Below, piece by piece: positions 1 through 8,799 of a DNA stretch of 64,000 nucleotides (position 1 is the stretch's first letter; every line of letters begins with the position of its first letter). The notes under the pieces are model-generated. The model was not told the DNA's origin, ran no database searches, and worked only from the letters and a program-made list of their open reading frames with translations. The position numbers were made by a program, and so were the translations under genes. Source of the DNA: Vibrio scophthalmi LMG 19158 (GTDB lineage: Bacteria > Pseudomonadota > Gammaproteobacteria > Enterobacterales > Vibrionaceae); assembly GCF_000222585.1 (NCBI RefSeq), contig NZ_AFWE01000223.1:1-64000 (forward strand), given 5' to 3'.

Positions 1-1
1 A

Positions 2-175
2 CCAGGTATTCCTATGCTGATGTCAGGCGAAAGTTTTGGCGATAGCACCAGTCCGCAGATCACTTATTTGCGTAGCTTGGAAGTATGGGATAAAGAGTTC
101 CCGGGCTTTGAACACGAAACGGAAGGTACAGAAGTAGAGAACGGCATCTACCATGTAATGTGTGTGAAGAAATAG
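2..175 (+). CDS. Orn/Lys/Arg decarboxylase family, C-terminal end (partial)
   Basis: Only the last 57 codons are inside the window; the gene begins to the left. The readable tail starts with PGIPMLMSGE and ends with YHVMCVKK. The proline/glycine-rich GIPM-MSGE segment followed by an FPGFE motif is characteristic of the C-terminal domain of PLP-dependent acid-inducible ornithine/lysine/arginine decarboxylases, which make a polyamine and consume a proton. The PLP domain is not visible, so the substrate cannot be assigned. A strong hairpin follows the stop codon by about 35 bases. Confidence 0.75.
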   Translation, partial: PGIPMLMSGESFGDSTSPQITYLRSLEVWDKEFPGFEHETEGTEVENGIYHVMCVKK

Positions 176-210
176 TGCTTATAGAGAAAGCTGAGAGATA
201 GGAAAAAGAA

Positions 211-245
211 AAAGCCCGCTAAATAAGATTTAGCGGGCTTTTTGA
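211..245. terminator. Bidirectional rho-independent terminator
   Basis: AAAGCCCGCTAAAT pairs with ATTTAGCGGGCTTT around a 3-base loop, followed by T residues on the plus strand and, read the other way, an A-rich start that becomes a T-run. It serves the decarboxylase on the plus strand and probably the convergent FMN reductase. Confidence 0.85.
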
Positions 246-352
246 TACTGAATCAATGGTGTTTCCAATCAAGATAGCTCTCTGAGCATGATGGTGTAAA
301 TGGCTGATCAGTGACTATCTCGATTGTCATTAGGCAAATGTATGTTTATTGA

Positions 353-874
353 TTACAGCGTTTCAATCGCATCAAGTAGCTGACGATTAAATTCTTCTGA
401 GGTGACTTGAGCCGTTTCCATATCAAAGTTGTCGTAGAAGCTTGGTAGAGAGATGCTCGCTTTTACGTCGGCTGCAAAGTACGGCGCTGAACCTGATGCT
501 GCGGCTAGGACACTACCTGCACCACCTGGGCCTGGTGACGTTGCAAGCATGATAACAGGTTTACCTTGGAACACTTTCATGTCGATACGGGTAGTCCAGT
601 CAAAGACATTTTTGTATGCCGCGGTGTAAGAGCCGTTGTGCTCAGCAAACGAAATAATAATCAAGTCAGCCTCGCTGATCGCTTGGAAAAATTGTTTCGC
701 TTGCTCTGGTTGGCCTAGCTCTTTTTCACGCTCGTCGCTAAAGATAGGCATTTCGAGCTGGTGGATATCCAACATGGTGATCTCAGCGTTTGGAACTTGT
801 TTTGCTGCGTAGTGAGCCAGTTGTTGGTTGATTGAATTTTTGTTGTTGCTTGCGCCAAATGCTAAAACTTTCAT
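353..874 (-). CDS. NAD(P)H-dependent FMN reductase family protein
   Basis: This 173-residue protein is a cytoplasmic flavodoxin-fold NAD(P)H:FMN/quinone reductase of the NADPH_dep_FMN_red family. The N-terminal strand is followed by the phosphate-binding loop GASNNKNSIN (about residues 7-16). The segment SFAEHNGSYTAAYKNVFDW (about 75-93) matches the conserved PEYNGS..pxLKNAIDW flavin-binding motif, and a glycine-rich SPGPGGAG loop (about 112-119) contacts the isoalloxazine ring. It is divergent from the LysR regulator at 1010, separated by 135 bases, so it is probably that regulator's target. Family members reduce free flavin or quinones in oxidative-stress responses; the substrate here is unknown. 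Confidence 0.85.
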   Translation of the reverse strand: MKVLAFGASNNKNSINQQLAHYAAKQVPNAEITMLDIHQLEMPIFSDEREKELGQPEQAKQFFQAISEADLIIISFAEHNGSYTAAYKNVFDWTTRIDMKVFQGKPVIMLATSPGPGGAGSVLAAASGSAPYFAADVKASISLPSFYDNFDMETAQVTSEEFNRQLLDAIETL

Positions 875-1009
875 GCTCTATTCCTCAATGCAGTGCTTAC
901 TGCTGTTGCTCAATTCGGTTGATGTAGAGAGTTTAGTTTGATTCCATATTTTGATTAATAGGGTAAATGTGTAATTATTATTTCCATATGACTTGTAATG
1001 AGGTGAGGT

Positions 1010-1912
1010 ATGAGCCTTTCAGATACGAACTTACTCGATGGTATGGTGATTTTTACGACGGTGGTTGAGCTGGGGAGTTTTACCAATGCAGCCAATAGTA
1101 CCGGCCACTCGACTTCGTTTATCAGCAAAGAAATTAACAAGCTTGAAGAGCGATTAGGCGTACGTTTGCTCCATCGGACAACGCGCACGTTAAGTTTAAC
1201 ACCAGAAGGGCAGCATTATTTTCAGCACAGCAAGCAACTAATTGAAAGTGCACAAGAGCTTGAATTGGCGATCAGTGGCCAACAACAAGAGCCGACGGGG
1301 GTACTGAAGATTAGCTGTCCGGTCAATTTTGGCGCGGCTCAACTTAGCCCCGTATTGGCCAAATACATGCAGCTCTATCCCAAGGTAAAAGTGGAAGTAT
1401 TTGCCAGCGACCATAAGGTGGATTTGATTGGTGAAGGCTATGATGTGGTATTGCGTTCATCGTCAAGTGCTGCCGATTCGAGCTTGATTAGCCGTCTTGT
1501 TCAGCGATCTTGCACTCGCACCGTTGCTGCACCGAGTTATATAGAAAGACATGGTATGCCCAAACACCCGAGTGATCTTAGCAAACACAAAATGATTTGT
1601 TATAGCAACCACAAACAGCCTTATGTGTGGAACTACATTGATCACGATGGCTCACTACTGCGTATTGAGGTGAGTGGAGTGATGACGACCAACAGTCCAG
1701 AAATGTCCCTCAGTTTAAGCACGTTAGGGCAAGGCATTTGTCGCTTGCCTGAAGCGCTGGTATTAGACAGCATTGAGCGAGGCGAATTGGTCGAGTTATT
1801 TACCGATTTTCCGGTACATAAAATCGAAATGTGTTTGGTCTACCCAAGTCGTAAACATATGTCGACTAAGGTTCGTCGCTTTATTGATTTGGTGGTGGAA
1901 GAGTTAAAGTAG
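1010..1912 (+). CDS. LysR-family transcriptional regulator
   Basis: This is a 300-residue LysR-type regulator of normal length. The N-terminal winged helix-turn-helix (about residues 10-65) shows the pattern FTNAANSTGHSTSFISKEINKLEERLGVRLLHRTTR, in two parts here only by description: the recognition helix carries SFISKEINKLE and the wing carries LLHRTTRTLSLT. The rest is a two-lobed PBP2-type effector domain, here close to the AaeR/YafC-like subgroup. GAGGTGAGGT just before the ATG gives a good ribosome-binding site. It faces away from the FMN reductase gene at 353-874, the classic arrangement for a LysR protein controlling its divergent neighbour and itself. The effector is unknown. Confidence 0.9.
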   Translation: MSLSDTNLLDGMVIFTTVVELGSFTNAANSTGHSTSFISKEINKLEERLGVRLLHRTTRTLSLTPEGQHYFQHSKQLIESAQELELAISGQQQEPTGVLKISCPVNFGAAQLSPVLAKYMQLYPKVKVEVFASDHKVDLIGEGYDVVLRSSSSAADSSLISRLVQRSCTRTVAAPSYIERHGMPKHPSDLSKHKMICYSNHKQPYVWNYIDHDGSLLRIEVSGVMTTNSPEMSLSLSTLGQGICRLPEALVLDSIERGELVELFTDFPVHKIEMCLVYPSRKHMSTKVRRFIDLVVEELK

Positions 1913-1958
1913 TGGAAGAGTGAAAGTCGCTGAGCGTGCAAAGCGGATTGTGAATAGT

Positions 1959-1997
1959 AACAAGCCCACTCAATGAGAAAGAGTGGGCTTGTTCAAT
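1959..1997. terminator. Bidirectional terminator
   Basis: AACAAGCCCACTC (1959-1971) pairs perfectly with GAGTGGGCTTGTT (1981-1993) with a 9-base loop. It lies between the convergent LysR gene and nucleoside transporter gene and can serve both. Confidence 0.8.
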
Positions 1998-2044
1998 TTA
2001 AGCTATCGTTTTAACCCGAGTTTCTTCAGGTTTTGGCCGAAAAC

Positions 2045-3253
2045 CTATAGCGCGATAAACAGACCAGCTAATGCTGCGCTCATCATGTTCGCTAGCGTTG
2101 CCGCGGTCACTGCGCGGAAACCGAGCTGTGCAACATCTTGACGACGCTCTGGTGCCATTACACCGATAGAACCTAATTGAATCGCAATCGAACCAATGTT
2201 GGCAAAGCCACACAGTGCGAAAGTGATGATCACTTGGCTATGGGCAGACAAGGTTTCTTTCACACTAATGAAATCCAAGAAGGCAACAAATTCATTCAGA
2301 ACTGTTTTTTGACCAATCAATGCACCCGCTGTTAGCAGTTCGTTTGTTGGGATACCGGCAAAGAAAGCCAGTGGTGCAAACAGATAACCAAAAATCAGTT
2401 GTAATGATAAGTTATCAATACCAACCCAGTTACCTACGTTCTCAAAACCTGCGTTAACCATGGCGATGACACTGACAAACGCCAGTAGCATTGCGCCGAC
2501 AGCAACCGCTACTTTTACGCCGTTCATCGCACCAGAAGCCAAGGCATCGATGATGTTAGCATCGGTACTTGCTTCCAATTCAATTGGGTCGTCTTGGCTT
2601 AGTTTTTCACGTTCAGGAACGAGAATTTTTGCCATTAATAGGCCACCCGGTGCTGCCATAAAGCTGGCTGCGATTAGGTATTTTAGTTCGATACCAAGAG
2701 CGGCGTAGCCACCAAGAACAGAACCCGCGACTGATGCCATACCACCAACGATCACTGCGAAAAGTTCAGAGCGGGTCATTTTCGGTAAGAACGGACGCAC
2801 AATAAGCGAAGCTTCACTCATCGAAAGGAAGATATTGCTGGTTGCAGCCAGAGATTCAACCTGAGAAGTACCCAGTAGGCGGGCAATCGCACCACCAATC
2901 ACTTTTACTAGCTTCTGCATGATGCCAAGGTAGTAAAGTAGAGAAATAATAGAAGACAGGAAAATGATCAGCGGTAGGACGCGAATAGCAAAGATGAAGT
3001 TACCAGAAGCGAGATCGCCAAAAAGGAAGCTAATCCCCGCATCAGCAAATGCGAGCAGACCTGAAACACCGTCACTGACTGTAACAAGTAGAGATTGACC
3101 CAATGGGAAATAGAGAACTAAGGCAGCAAAACCTGCCTGAAGTGAAAATGCACCGATGATAGTACGCCAGTTAATATCACGGCGACTGTCTGAAAGTGCG
3201 TAAGCACATGCCAATAGAGCCAATATGCCGGCCAAGCTGAAGATGATTTGCAT
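2045..3253 (-). CDS. Na+-coupled nucleoside transporter, CNT (NupC) family
   Basis: This 402-residue inner-membrane protein is a concentrative nucleoside transporter that imports nucleosides with Na+. It has the CNT order: N-terminal helices, the conserved FIFAIRVLPLIIF segment (about 88-100), the first hairpin with SEAS-IVRPFLPKMT (about 148-162), and the second half with NEFVAF and CGFANIGSIAI. Compared with the structurally known V. cholerae transporter vcCNT, the substrate-contact motif Gly-Gln-Thr-Glu in the first hairpin reads Ser-Met-Ser-Glu, so nucleoside preference probably differs. It is a single gene with its own promoter, a CRP-like box and a long leader upstream, which fits catabolite control of nucleoside uptake. 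Confidence 0.92.
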   Translation of the reverse strand: MQIIFSLAGILALLACAYALSDSRRDINWRTIIGAFSLQAGFAALVLYFPLGQSLLVTVSDGVSGLLAFADAGISFLFGDLASGNFIFAIRVLPLIIFLSSIISLLYYLGIMQKLVKVIGGAIARLLGTSQVESLAATSNIFLSMSEASLIVRPFLPKMTRSELFAVIVGGMASVAGSVLGGYAALGIELKYLIAASFMAAPGGLLMAKILVPEREKLSQDDPIELEASTDANIIDALASGAMNGVKVAVAVGAMLLAFVSVIAMVNAGFENVGNWVGIDNLSLQLIFGYLFAPLAFFAGIPTNELLTAGALIGQKTVLNEFVAFLDFISVKETLSAHSQVIITFALCGFANIGSIAIQLGSIGVMAPERRQDVAQLGFRAVTAATLANMMSAALAGLFIAL

Positions 3254-3499
3254 TATGTTGCCTTGCTATGTGTCAGTCTTAAGGCGGGTAAAGAATTACA
3301 CGCACACAGGCATTGGCAACAGGGCGGTGTTGTTTCGCCGTGTTGGTTTGCCCGATAGCAAATTCAAGACCCGTAAACGCTCACAGTTACGCTGGGCCCG
3401 ATTCCTTGGGGCAAATATCCATGTTTCAGTCGATTGAAAGCCGGTTAATGACCTAGCCATACAATTACTATTGCGTGAGTAGGCTTCATATCTAACCGG
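3254..3499 (-). promoter_or_regulatory. Long, possibly structured 5' leader of the nucleoside transporter
   Basis: About 245 bases separate the predicted transcription start from the transporter ATG on the minus strand. The stretch is richer in G and C than nearby intergenic DNA and holds several short self-complementary segments, for example GGCG...CGCC near 3320-3340. A 117-codon open frame (3296-3649) crosses it but also runs through the promoter, so it is not a gene. It may be a structured mRNA leader or an embedded small RNA. I could not match it to a known riboswitch class. Confidence 0.4.
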
Positions 3500-3505
3500 G
3501 CGCGG

Positions 3506-3534
3506 AGTATACGCAGCCTTTTTCGTTGTGACAA
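3506..3534 (-). promoter_or_regulatory. Sigma-70 promoter of the nucleoside transporter
   Basis: On the minus strand, TTGTCA (3534-3529), a 17-base spacer and TATACT (3511-3506) make a near-consensus promoter with a start near 3499. Confidence 0.65.
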
Positions 3535-3542
3535 CGATCACT
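3527..3542. promoter_or_regulatory. CRP-like binding site
   Basis: TGTGA-CAACGA-TCACT matches the CRP half-sites TGTGA N6 TCACA at 9 of 10 positions and overlaps the -35 element of the transporter promoter. cAMP-CRP activation is well established for nucleoside uptake genes in enteric bacteria; here it is inferred. Confidence 0.55.
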
Positions 3543-3575
3543 TTTGTTAAAGTTTTTATAGAAAGGAAAACGTTG

Positions 3576-3591
3576 GCGCAAACGGTTGGGT
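3576..3591. promoter_or_regulatory. LacI-family operator-like site (PurR/CytR type)
   Basis: GCGCAAACGGTTGGGT matches the LacI-family purine-box pattern with the central GCAANCGNTT fully present. It lies about 40 bases upstream of the -35 element, next to the CRP-like site. PurR or CytR are plausible ligands for a nucleoside transporter promoter. Confidence 0.4.
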
Positions 3592-3861
3592 TTTGTGTGC
3601 AAAATAGCAGCAAGGCTTGATGACTAAGGGCGCGATGGAAAAGCGGCAATCAAATAAAGATAAAAAGAAATATGAGTGTTACTTATTGATATTAAAGCAC
3701 TAGCCTCGAGTGATTTGGCTCTATCTGGCGTGATAAGGTGGTTATTTGCATTGATATGTTGATACCGAAGGGTAAAAGCCTCAGAATGTCGAACTTTTCT
3801 ACCCGAGCCAAACAAAAATGTCTTGCTCGGCAAGAACCACTATATATTGAGAATCAAATTT

Positions 3862-5427
3862 ATGGGTTTTACCTCGCTCGCTCTTTCTGCTCCAATCCTT
3901 AAAGCTATTCAAGAGCAAGGATATGATACGCCGTCGCCAATTCAGGCTCAGGCTATCCCTGCAGTTCTTGAAGGACAAGATGTCATGGCAGCAGCCCAGA
4001 CGGGTACCGGTAAAACAGCTGGCTTTACGCTTCCAATCCTTGAGCTACTAAGCAAAGGCCAAAAAGCGAAGAGCAATCATGTTCGCGCTTTGATTCTAAC
4101 GCCGACTCGTGAGCTTGCAGCGCAGATCCAAGAGAACGTGCATAACTACAGCCGTTACCTCGATCTTAATTCTACTGTGGTATTTGGCGGCGTAAAAATT
4201 AACCCACAAATGATGCAACTGCGTAAAGGCAGCGACATCTTGGTGGCAACACCGGGTCGTCTACTTGATCTTTTCAACCAGAAAGCCGTGAACTTTTCAC
4301 AGCTTGAAGTCTTAGTCTTAGATGAAGCTGACCGCATGTTGGATATGGGCTTCTTCCGCGACATCAGCAAAATCCTAAACTTGCTACCGAAAAAGCGTCA
4401 AAACCTACTGTTCTCAGCGACGTTCTCACCAGAGATCCGCGATCTTGCAAAAGGTTTGGTGAACAACCCAGTCGAAATCTCAGTTGCACCGGCTAACTCA
4501 ACCGCAGAAAAAGTAGAGCAGTGTATCTACCCAGCGGATAAAGGTAAGAAGCCAGCGATGCTATTGAAGTTGATTACCGATGGTAATTGGCGCCAAGTAT
4601 TGGTTTTTAGCCGCACTAAACATGGCGCAAACCGTCTTGCACATTACCTAAATGAGCAAGGTGTGACAGCGGCACCAATCCATGGCAATAAGAGCCAAGG
4701 TGCGCGTACTCGTGCATTGGCTGATTTTAAATCTGGTGATGTACGCGTATTAGTCGCAACCGACATTGCTGCGCGTGGTATTGATATCCCTCAGTTGCCA
4801 CAAGTCGTGAACTTCGATCTACCGAACGTATCAGAAGACTACGTACACCGTATTGGTCGTACTGGACGTGCTGGCGAAGCGGGTAAAGCCGTATCATTAG
4901 TGTGTGCGGATGAAACCGATGAGCTATTTGGTATTGAGCGTCTAATTCAAACGCTACTACCACGCATGGAGTTGGAAGGCTTTAAACCAAGTAATCCACT
5001 GCCAGAATCACGTTTGGATACCCGCCCATTCAAAGCGAAGAAACCAAAGAAAGCGAAAAAGCCAAGAACAGGCCATGCTGATGGTCAACGCTCTGGTGAT
5101 AACGCGCGTGGCAACAAGCCTGCAAGCAAAAATAAACGTCATTTTGGTCCTAAATCAGCGGATGGACAGAAAGCTCAAAATGGTAAGCCAAACACGGGTT
5201 CTAAGCCTGCGGGTAATGGTCAAAAGCCTGCGGTGAAATCAGGTGGTAATACTGGCAGCGGCAATACTGGCGGTGGTAATAACGCTAACCGCAACGGTAA
5301 CGCCGGTGGCAATCGCAATGCGAACAATAGCGGTAATCGCTCGCGCTCTGCTGGTAACGCAAATAGTGCGGGTAAGCCACAACAAAACCGCCGTCCTCGC
5401 CCTGCCGCAAATAGCAACCGTGGCTAA
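3862..5427 (+). CDS. rhlE: DEAD-box RNA helicase RhlE
   Basis: This 521-residue ATP-dependent RNA helicase of the RhlE group acts in ribosome assembly and mRNA decay. From the chosen start it has the Q motif ([14 protein letters not shown]), Walker A AQTGTGKT (45-52), motif II DEAD (about 153), motif III SAT, and motif [12 protein letters not shown]. After about residue 390 comes a basic low-complexity tail of about 130 residues, first Lys-rich and then Gly/Asn/Arg-rich, of the kind that binds RNA. An ATG at 3823 would add 13 residues ([13 protein letters not shown]), but the family N-terminus GFTSLALS and the GAGA-containing leader favour 3862. It is monocistronic. Confidence 0.93.
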   Translation: MGFTSLALSAPILKAIQEQGYDTPSPIQAQAIPAVLEGQDVMAAAQTGTGKTAGFTLPILELLSKGQKAKSNHVRALILTPTRELAAQIQENVHNYSRYLDLNSTVVFGGVKINPQMMQLRKGSDILVATPGRLLDLFNQKAVNFSQLEVLVLDEADRMLDMGFFRDISKILNLLPKKRQNLLFSATFSPEIRDLAKGLVNNPVEISVAPANSTAEKVEQCIYPADKGKKPAMLLKLITDGNWRQVLVFSRTKHGANRLAHYLNEQGVTAAPIHGNKSQGARTRALADFKSGDVRVLVATDIAARGIDIPQLPQVVNFDLPNVSEDYVHRIGRTGRAGEAGKAVSLVCADETDELFGIERLIQTLLPRMELEGFKPSNPLPESRLDTRPFKAKKPKKAKKPRTGHADGQRSGDNARGNKPASKNKRHFGPKSADGQKAQNGKPNTGSKPAGNGQKPAVKSGGNTGSGNTGGGNNANRNGNAGGNRNANNSGNRSRSAGNANSAGKPQQNRRPRPAANSNRG

Positions 5428-5463
5428 TCAATGACAAGATAAAAAAGTCGCTAAATTAAACGG

Positions 5464-5493
5464 AAAGCCAGTGATTCGTCACTGGCTTTTTTG
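5464..5493 (+). terminator. Terminator after rhlE
   Basis: AAAGCCAGTGA pairs with TCACTGGCTTT around a short loop, followed by a T-run. Confidence 0.85.
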
Positions 5494-6289
5494 TGTCTAT
5501 ACAATTTGAAAGTGTCTGATAAAGGAAATTAAAATTGGTCAAAAGGGGGATATTTAACTTTTATAGTATGCCGACCCTTAATTTGAGCGGTTATTTTTCG
5601 TGATCAAAGCAAAAAAAATTAAAAAAAAATCAGTCTGAAAAATGACCGTTTTTGACGGTTTTTCCATTGATCTTACAGTGTTTTTCTCTTTCGTCGTAAA
5701 TGTAACTAAATGTAAATACTGCTGTGTGTTTGATGTACTCTAATCAGTATCAGGTGAGTTGCCATTTCAGCCTCTAGGCTAAGTCAGTTATAGCTTTGTC
5801 ATTCAAATATCAATTAAATGAGACGCAAATCACGCTTGCTTGTCGGTGTAAATCATTACTTTTAAGGTCTAAATAACAAAATTCATACTACTTATTTAAA
5901 AGTTATCAATAAGTCGTATTGGATTGGGTTGGAATGGCTTATCAAGTTAAGTGATAAATCATTGCTTACATCTATATTTGGCGACTTATTCACTAAAATG
6001 ATGCATTTCTGTCTGTTACGCGATAAATGCTGTGCTACAGCAATTATATTGCGCTTTACATAGGCAGATAAAAAATGATTCCTTTCTCATGTCGCACGTT
6101 GTTTCACAACCTCTATCTACGCAATATTAAATTGTCCGTTCTGGAATATTCAGTCTAGTCTCATAGTGGTACTTTGCGGGCATTGGGTTTCTCCTGTCTC
6201 CATATAATCCCGAGCAATCATGTGGTTATATGCCTACTCGCAGTACCTGACCTGTCTAAACTAAACATGATGAATATGAGGTTGGTAAC
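5494..6289 (+). promoter_or_regulatory. Long AT-rich control region upstream of gadC
   Basis: About 800 bases contain no convincing gene. The stretch is strongly AT-rich with A- and T-tracts (for example around 5600-5625) and a small T-rich hairpin ACCGT...ACGGT near 5646-5660. TATAAT at 6203-6208 could be a -10 element; no good -35 is spaced from it, which would suit a stress-type promoter. Long AT-rich upstream regions are typical of H-NS-silenced acid-resistance operons. GAGGTTGGTAAC before the gadC ATG is a usable ribosome-binding site. Confidence 0.4.
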
Positions 6290-7810
6290 ATGGCAAAAAC
6301 GGACACTATCAAAAAAGGGGGCATAGGAATATTTGCCCTCGCCATGCTGAATATTGTTGCTGTGGTGAGTTTAAGAGGCCTTCCAGCAGAAGCTGAATAT
6401 GGCCTTAGTTCGATTTTTTACTATATATTTGCTGCGATAGTTTTTCTTATTCCCGTTTCACTGGTTGCCGCTGAGCTGGCGACGGGGTGGTCGGAAAAAG
6501 GCGGTATCTTTCGTTGGGTTGGTGAGGCATTTGGTCCTCGCTTAGCACTGGTTGCGATGTTCATGCTATGGATTGAAGTTACGGTGTGGTTCCCAACCGC
6601 ATTAACCTTTGGTTCAGTCTCACTTGCGTTTGTTGGTCCTGATCAATCGTGGGACCAAGCATTAGCACAAAATAAGTTCTTTGTTCTTGGCATTGTGCTC
6701 GCCATTTATTGGATTGCGACCTTCATTGCTCTGCGTGGCACTGATGCATTTGCAAAAGTAGCCAAATGGGGCGGCTTAATCGGTACCGTTATTCCAGGTA
6801 TCGTGCTTATTGTATTAGGTTTCTCTTACCTATTCTTCTCAGGTAAACCACCTCAAATCGAGCTCTCTTGGAGTGAAGTGATTCCTGATTTCTCCAACTT
6901 TAATAATGTTGTGCTGGCCGCGAGTATTTTCTTGTTCTACGCCGGTATGGAAATGAACGCACTGCACGTTAAAGAGGTAGACAACGCAGCTCGTAATTAT
7001 CCTCTAGCCATAATGATTGCGGCCATTGGTACTGTTAGCGTGTTTGTTCTCGGAACGTTGGCGATTGCCTTTGTTATTCCACAACAAGACATCAGCTTAA
7101 CGCAAAGCTTGCTCGTTGCTTATGATGAAATGTTTGCATGGGCAGGGATTAGTTGGGCATCACCGATTATGGCAAGCTGTTTAGCGCTTGGCGTATTGGC
7201 GATGGTTGTTGGTTGGGTTGCAGGTCCTTCATCGGGTTTATTGGTTGTGGCGAAAGGTGGGTATCTTCCTCGTTTTTGGCAACAAACTAACGAGCATGGC
7301 ATGGCAACACACATCATGATGGCGCAAGCGTTACTCGTTACCATGATTTCAACCGTCTTTGTTGTATTACCTTCGGTTCAAGCGGCTTATCAGATCTTAA
7401 GTCAGTTAACGGTTGTGCTTTACCTCATCATGTACCTATTGATGTTTGCGGCGGCTATTCACCTACGTTACAGCCAGCCTAACCGTCCTCGTCCTTATCG
7501 TATCCCTGGTGGCAACATTGGCATGTGGCTAGTGGCTGGCCTTGGTTTCATTGGTTCATTGATTGCATTTGTCTTCTCGTTTATCCCACCAAGTCAAATC
7601 TCGGTAGGTAGCCCAGAAGCTTATATCGGTATTCTTGTTGCACTAACGGTTATTTTTGTTGCGGTACCATTTGTAATTTACCGCGCACGTAAACCGCACT
7701 GGCGTGACCCTGCAGTGACAGACTTTGCACCGTTCACGTGGGAAATTGAAGATATGCACCCAGGTGTCATCAACACTTCAGACAAAGTTACGCATACATT
7801 GAATTCGTAA
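6290..7810 (+). CDS. gadC: Glutamate:GABA antiporter GadC
   Basis: This 506-residue APC-superfamily inner-membrane transporter exchanges extracellular glutamate (or glutamine) for the GABA made inside, so that each cycle exports one proton equivalent. It has about 12 hydrophobic segments, the APC signature near GGIFRWVGEAFG (about 64-75) in the first third, and a soluble C-terminal tail of about 35 residues rich in acidic residues and His, in the place of the pH-sensing plug of E. coli GadC. Length is close to the 511 residues of the E. coli protein. It leads an operon with glsA (14 bases downstream) and gadB, which strongly supports the GadC role over other amino-acid permeases. Confidence 0.9.
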   Translation: MAKTDTIKKGGIGIFALAMLNIVAVVSLRGLPAEAEYGLSSIFYYIFAAIVFLIPVSLVAAELATGWSEKGGIFRWVGEAFGPRLALVAMFMLWIEVTVWFPTALTFGSVSLAFVGPDQSWDQALAQNKFFVLGIVLAIYWIATFIALRGTDAFAKVAKWGGLIGTVIPGIVLIVLGFSYLFFSGKPPQIELSWSEVIPDFSNFNNVVLAASIFLFYAGMEMNALHVKEVDNAARNYPLAIMIAAIGTVSVFVLGTLAIAFVIPQQDISLTQSLLVAYDEMFAWAGISWASPIMASCLALGVLAMVVGWVAGPSSGLLVVAKGGYLPRFWQQTNEHGMATHIMMAQALLVTMISTVFVVLPSVQAAYQILSQLTVVLYLIMYLLMFAAAIHLRYSQPNRPRPYRIPGGNIGMWLVAGLGFIGSLIAFVFSFIPPSQISVGSPEAYIGILVALTVIFVAVPFVIYRARKPHWRDPAVTDFAPFTWEIEDMHPGVINTSDKVTHTLNS

Positions 7811-7824
7811 GGTAGGGTTTTGTA

Positions 7825-8784
7825 ATGTCACAACGTGATACCTCTAAATCTAACGACGAGCTTGCTGCAGTTATGCAGCAAGCATTGGAAAACAGCGTGA
7901 ATAACCATGATGGTGAAAATGCTTCATACATTCCGTTCTTAGCGTCAGTTCCTTCACAATTAGCGGGCCTAGCCTTTGTCTCTGTTAAAGGTGAGGTCAT
8001 TCAGTTGCAAGATGCGGAGTACCCATTTGCGATTGAATCAATTTCGAAAGTGATGACTCTAGGGCTAGTGTTAGAACAATCTGGCGCCGATGAGTTACAT
8101 AGCAAAATTGGTGCAGAGCCGACGGGTATGCCATTTAATTCGGTGTTGGCGTTGGAGCTTCATCAAGGTAAACCGCTTACACCGTTAGTCAACGCCGGTG
8201 CTATCGCTACCGTGAGTATGGTTAAAGCGATGGATGCAGAAGATCGTTGGCAGCAAATTCTGGCCTTCCAGTCTGCGCTTGCCAATAGTCAGATTGTGCT
8301 CTCTGATGAAGTAAACCAGTCGGAGCAAACCACCAATACCCATAACCGTGCCATCGCATTGTTACTTGAATCAGCAGGCTGTATTTATTCTGATTCGATG
8401 CAAGCCTGTGATGTGTATACCCGCCAATGTTCAACTTTGTTTAATACGGTTGAGCTGGCGACGGTTGGTGCAACGCTCGCAAATGGTGGTAAAAATCCAT
8501 GCTCTGGTAAACAACTTATTCAACCAGAAAATATCCCGCATATTTTGGCCGAAATGGCGATGGAGGGGCTTTATGACACCTCTGGTGACTGGGCGTATGA
8601 CGTTGGTTTGCCGGGTAAAAGTGGTGTCGGTGGCGGTTTAGTCGCGGTTATCCCAAATGTCGGAGCTCTAGCAGCATTCTCCCCACGCTTAGACCAATTC
8701 GGTAATAGCGTACGTGGCCAACAAATGATCAAACAAATCGCTCAAACTATGGGTTGGAATTTGTTCAGTAGTCAGCAACATTAA
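7825..8784 (+). CDS. glsA: Glutaminase A
   Basis: This 319-residue serine-dependent glutaminase hydrolyses L-glutamine to glutamate and ammonia. The catalytic Ser-x-x-Lys lies in ESISKVMTL (about residues 72-80), followed by the family motifs GMPFNS and LVNAGAI, then an Asn-rich segment (TTNTHNRAIA) and the GLPGKSGVGGG loop. It sits between gadC and gadB: ammonia raises internal pH, and the glutamate feeds GadB. This mirrors the glutamine-dependent acid resistance of E. coli YbaS, but here all parts are in one operon. The gap of 14 bases on one side and 15 on the other indicates co-transcription. Confidence 0.93.
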   Translation: MSQRDTSKSNDELAAVMQQALENSVNNHDGENASYIPFLASVPSQLAGLAFVSVKGEVIQLQDAEYPFAIESISKVMTLGLVLEQSGADELHSKIGAEPTGMPFNSVLALELHQGKPLTPLVNAGAIATVSMVKAMDAEDRWQQILAFQSALANSQIVLSDEVNQSEQTTNTHNRAIALLLESAGCIYSDSMQACDVYTRQCSTLFNTVELATVGATLANGGKNPCSGKQLIQPENIPHILAEMAMEGLYDTSGDWAYDVGLPGKSGVGGGLVAVIPNVGALAAFSPRLDQFGNSVRGQQMIKQIAQTMGWNLFSSQQH

Positions 8785-8799
8785 GGTAGGAAGAAAAAT

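Noticed and set aside
3296-3649. 117-codon minus-strand frame between the nucleoside transporter and rhlE
   Set aside because: It runs through the predicted promoter, CRP box and operator, has no ribosome site and a random-looking product; taken as leader/control DNA.
5220-5434. Open frames on both strands in the rhlE tail
   Set aside because: They are by-products of the repetitive Gly/Asn/Arg-coding sequence.
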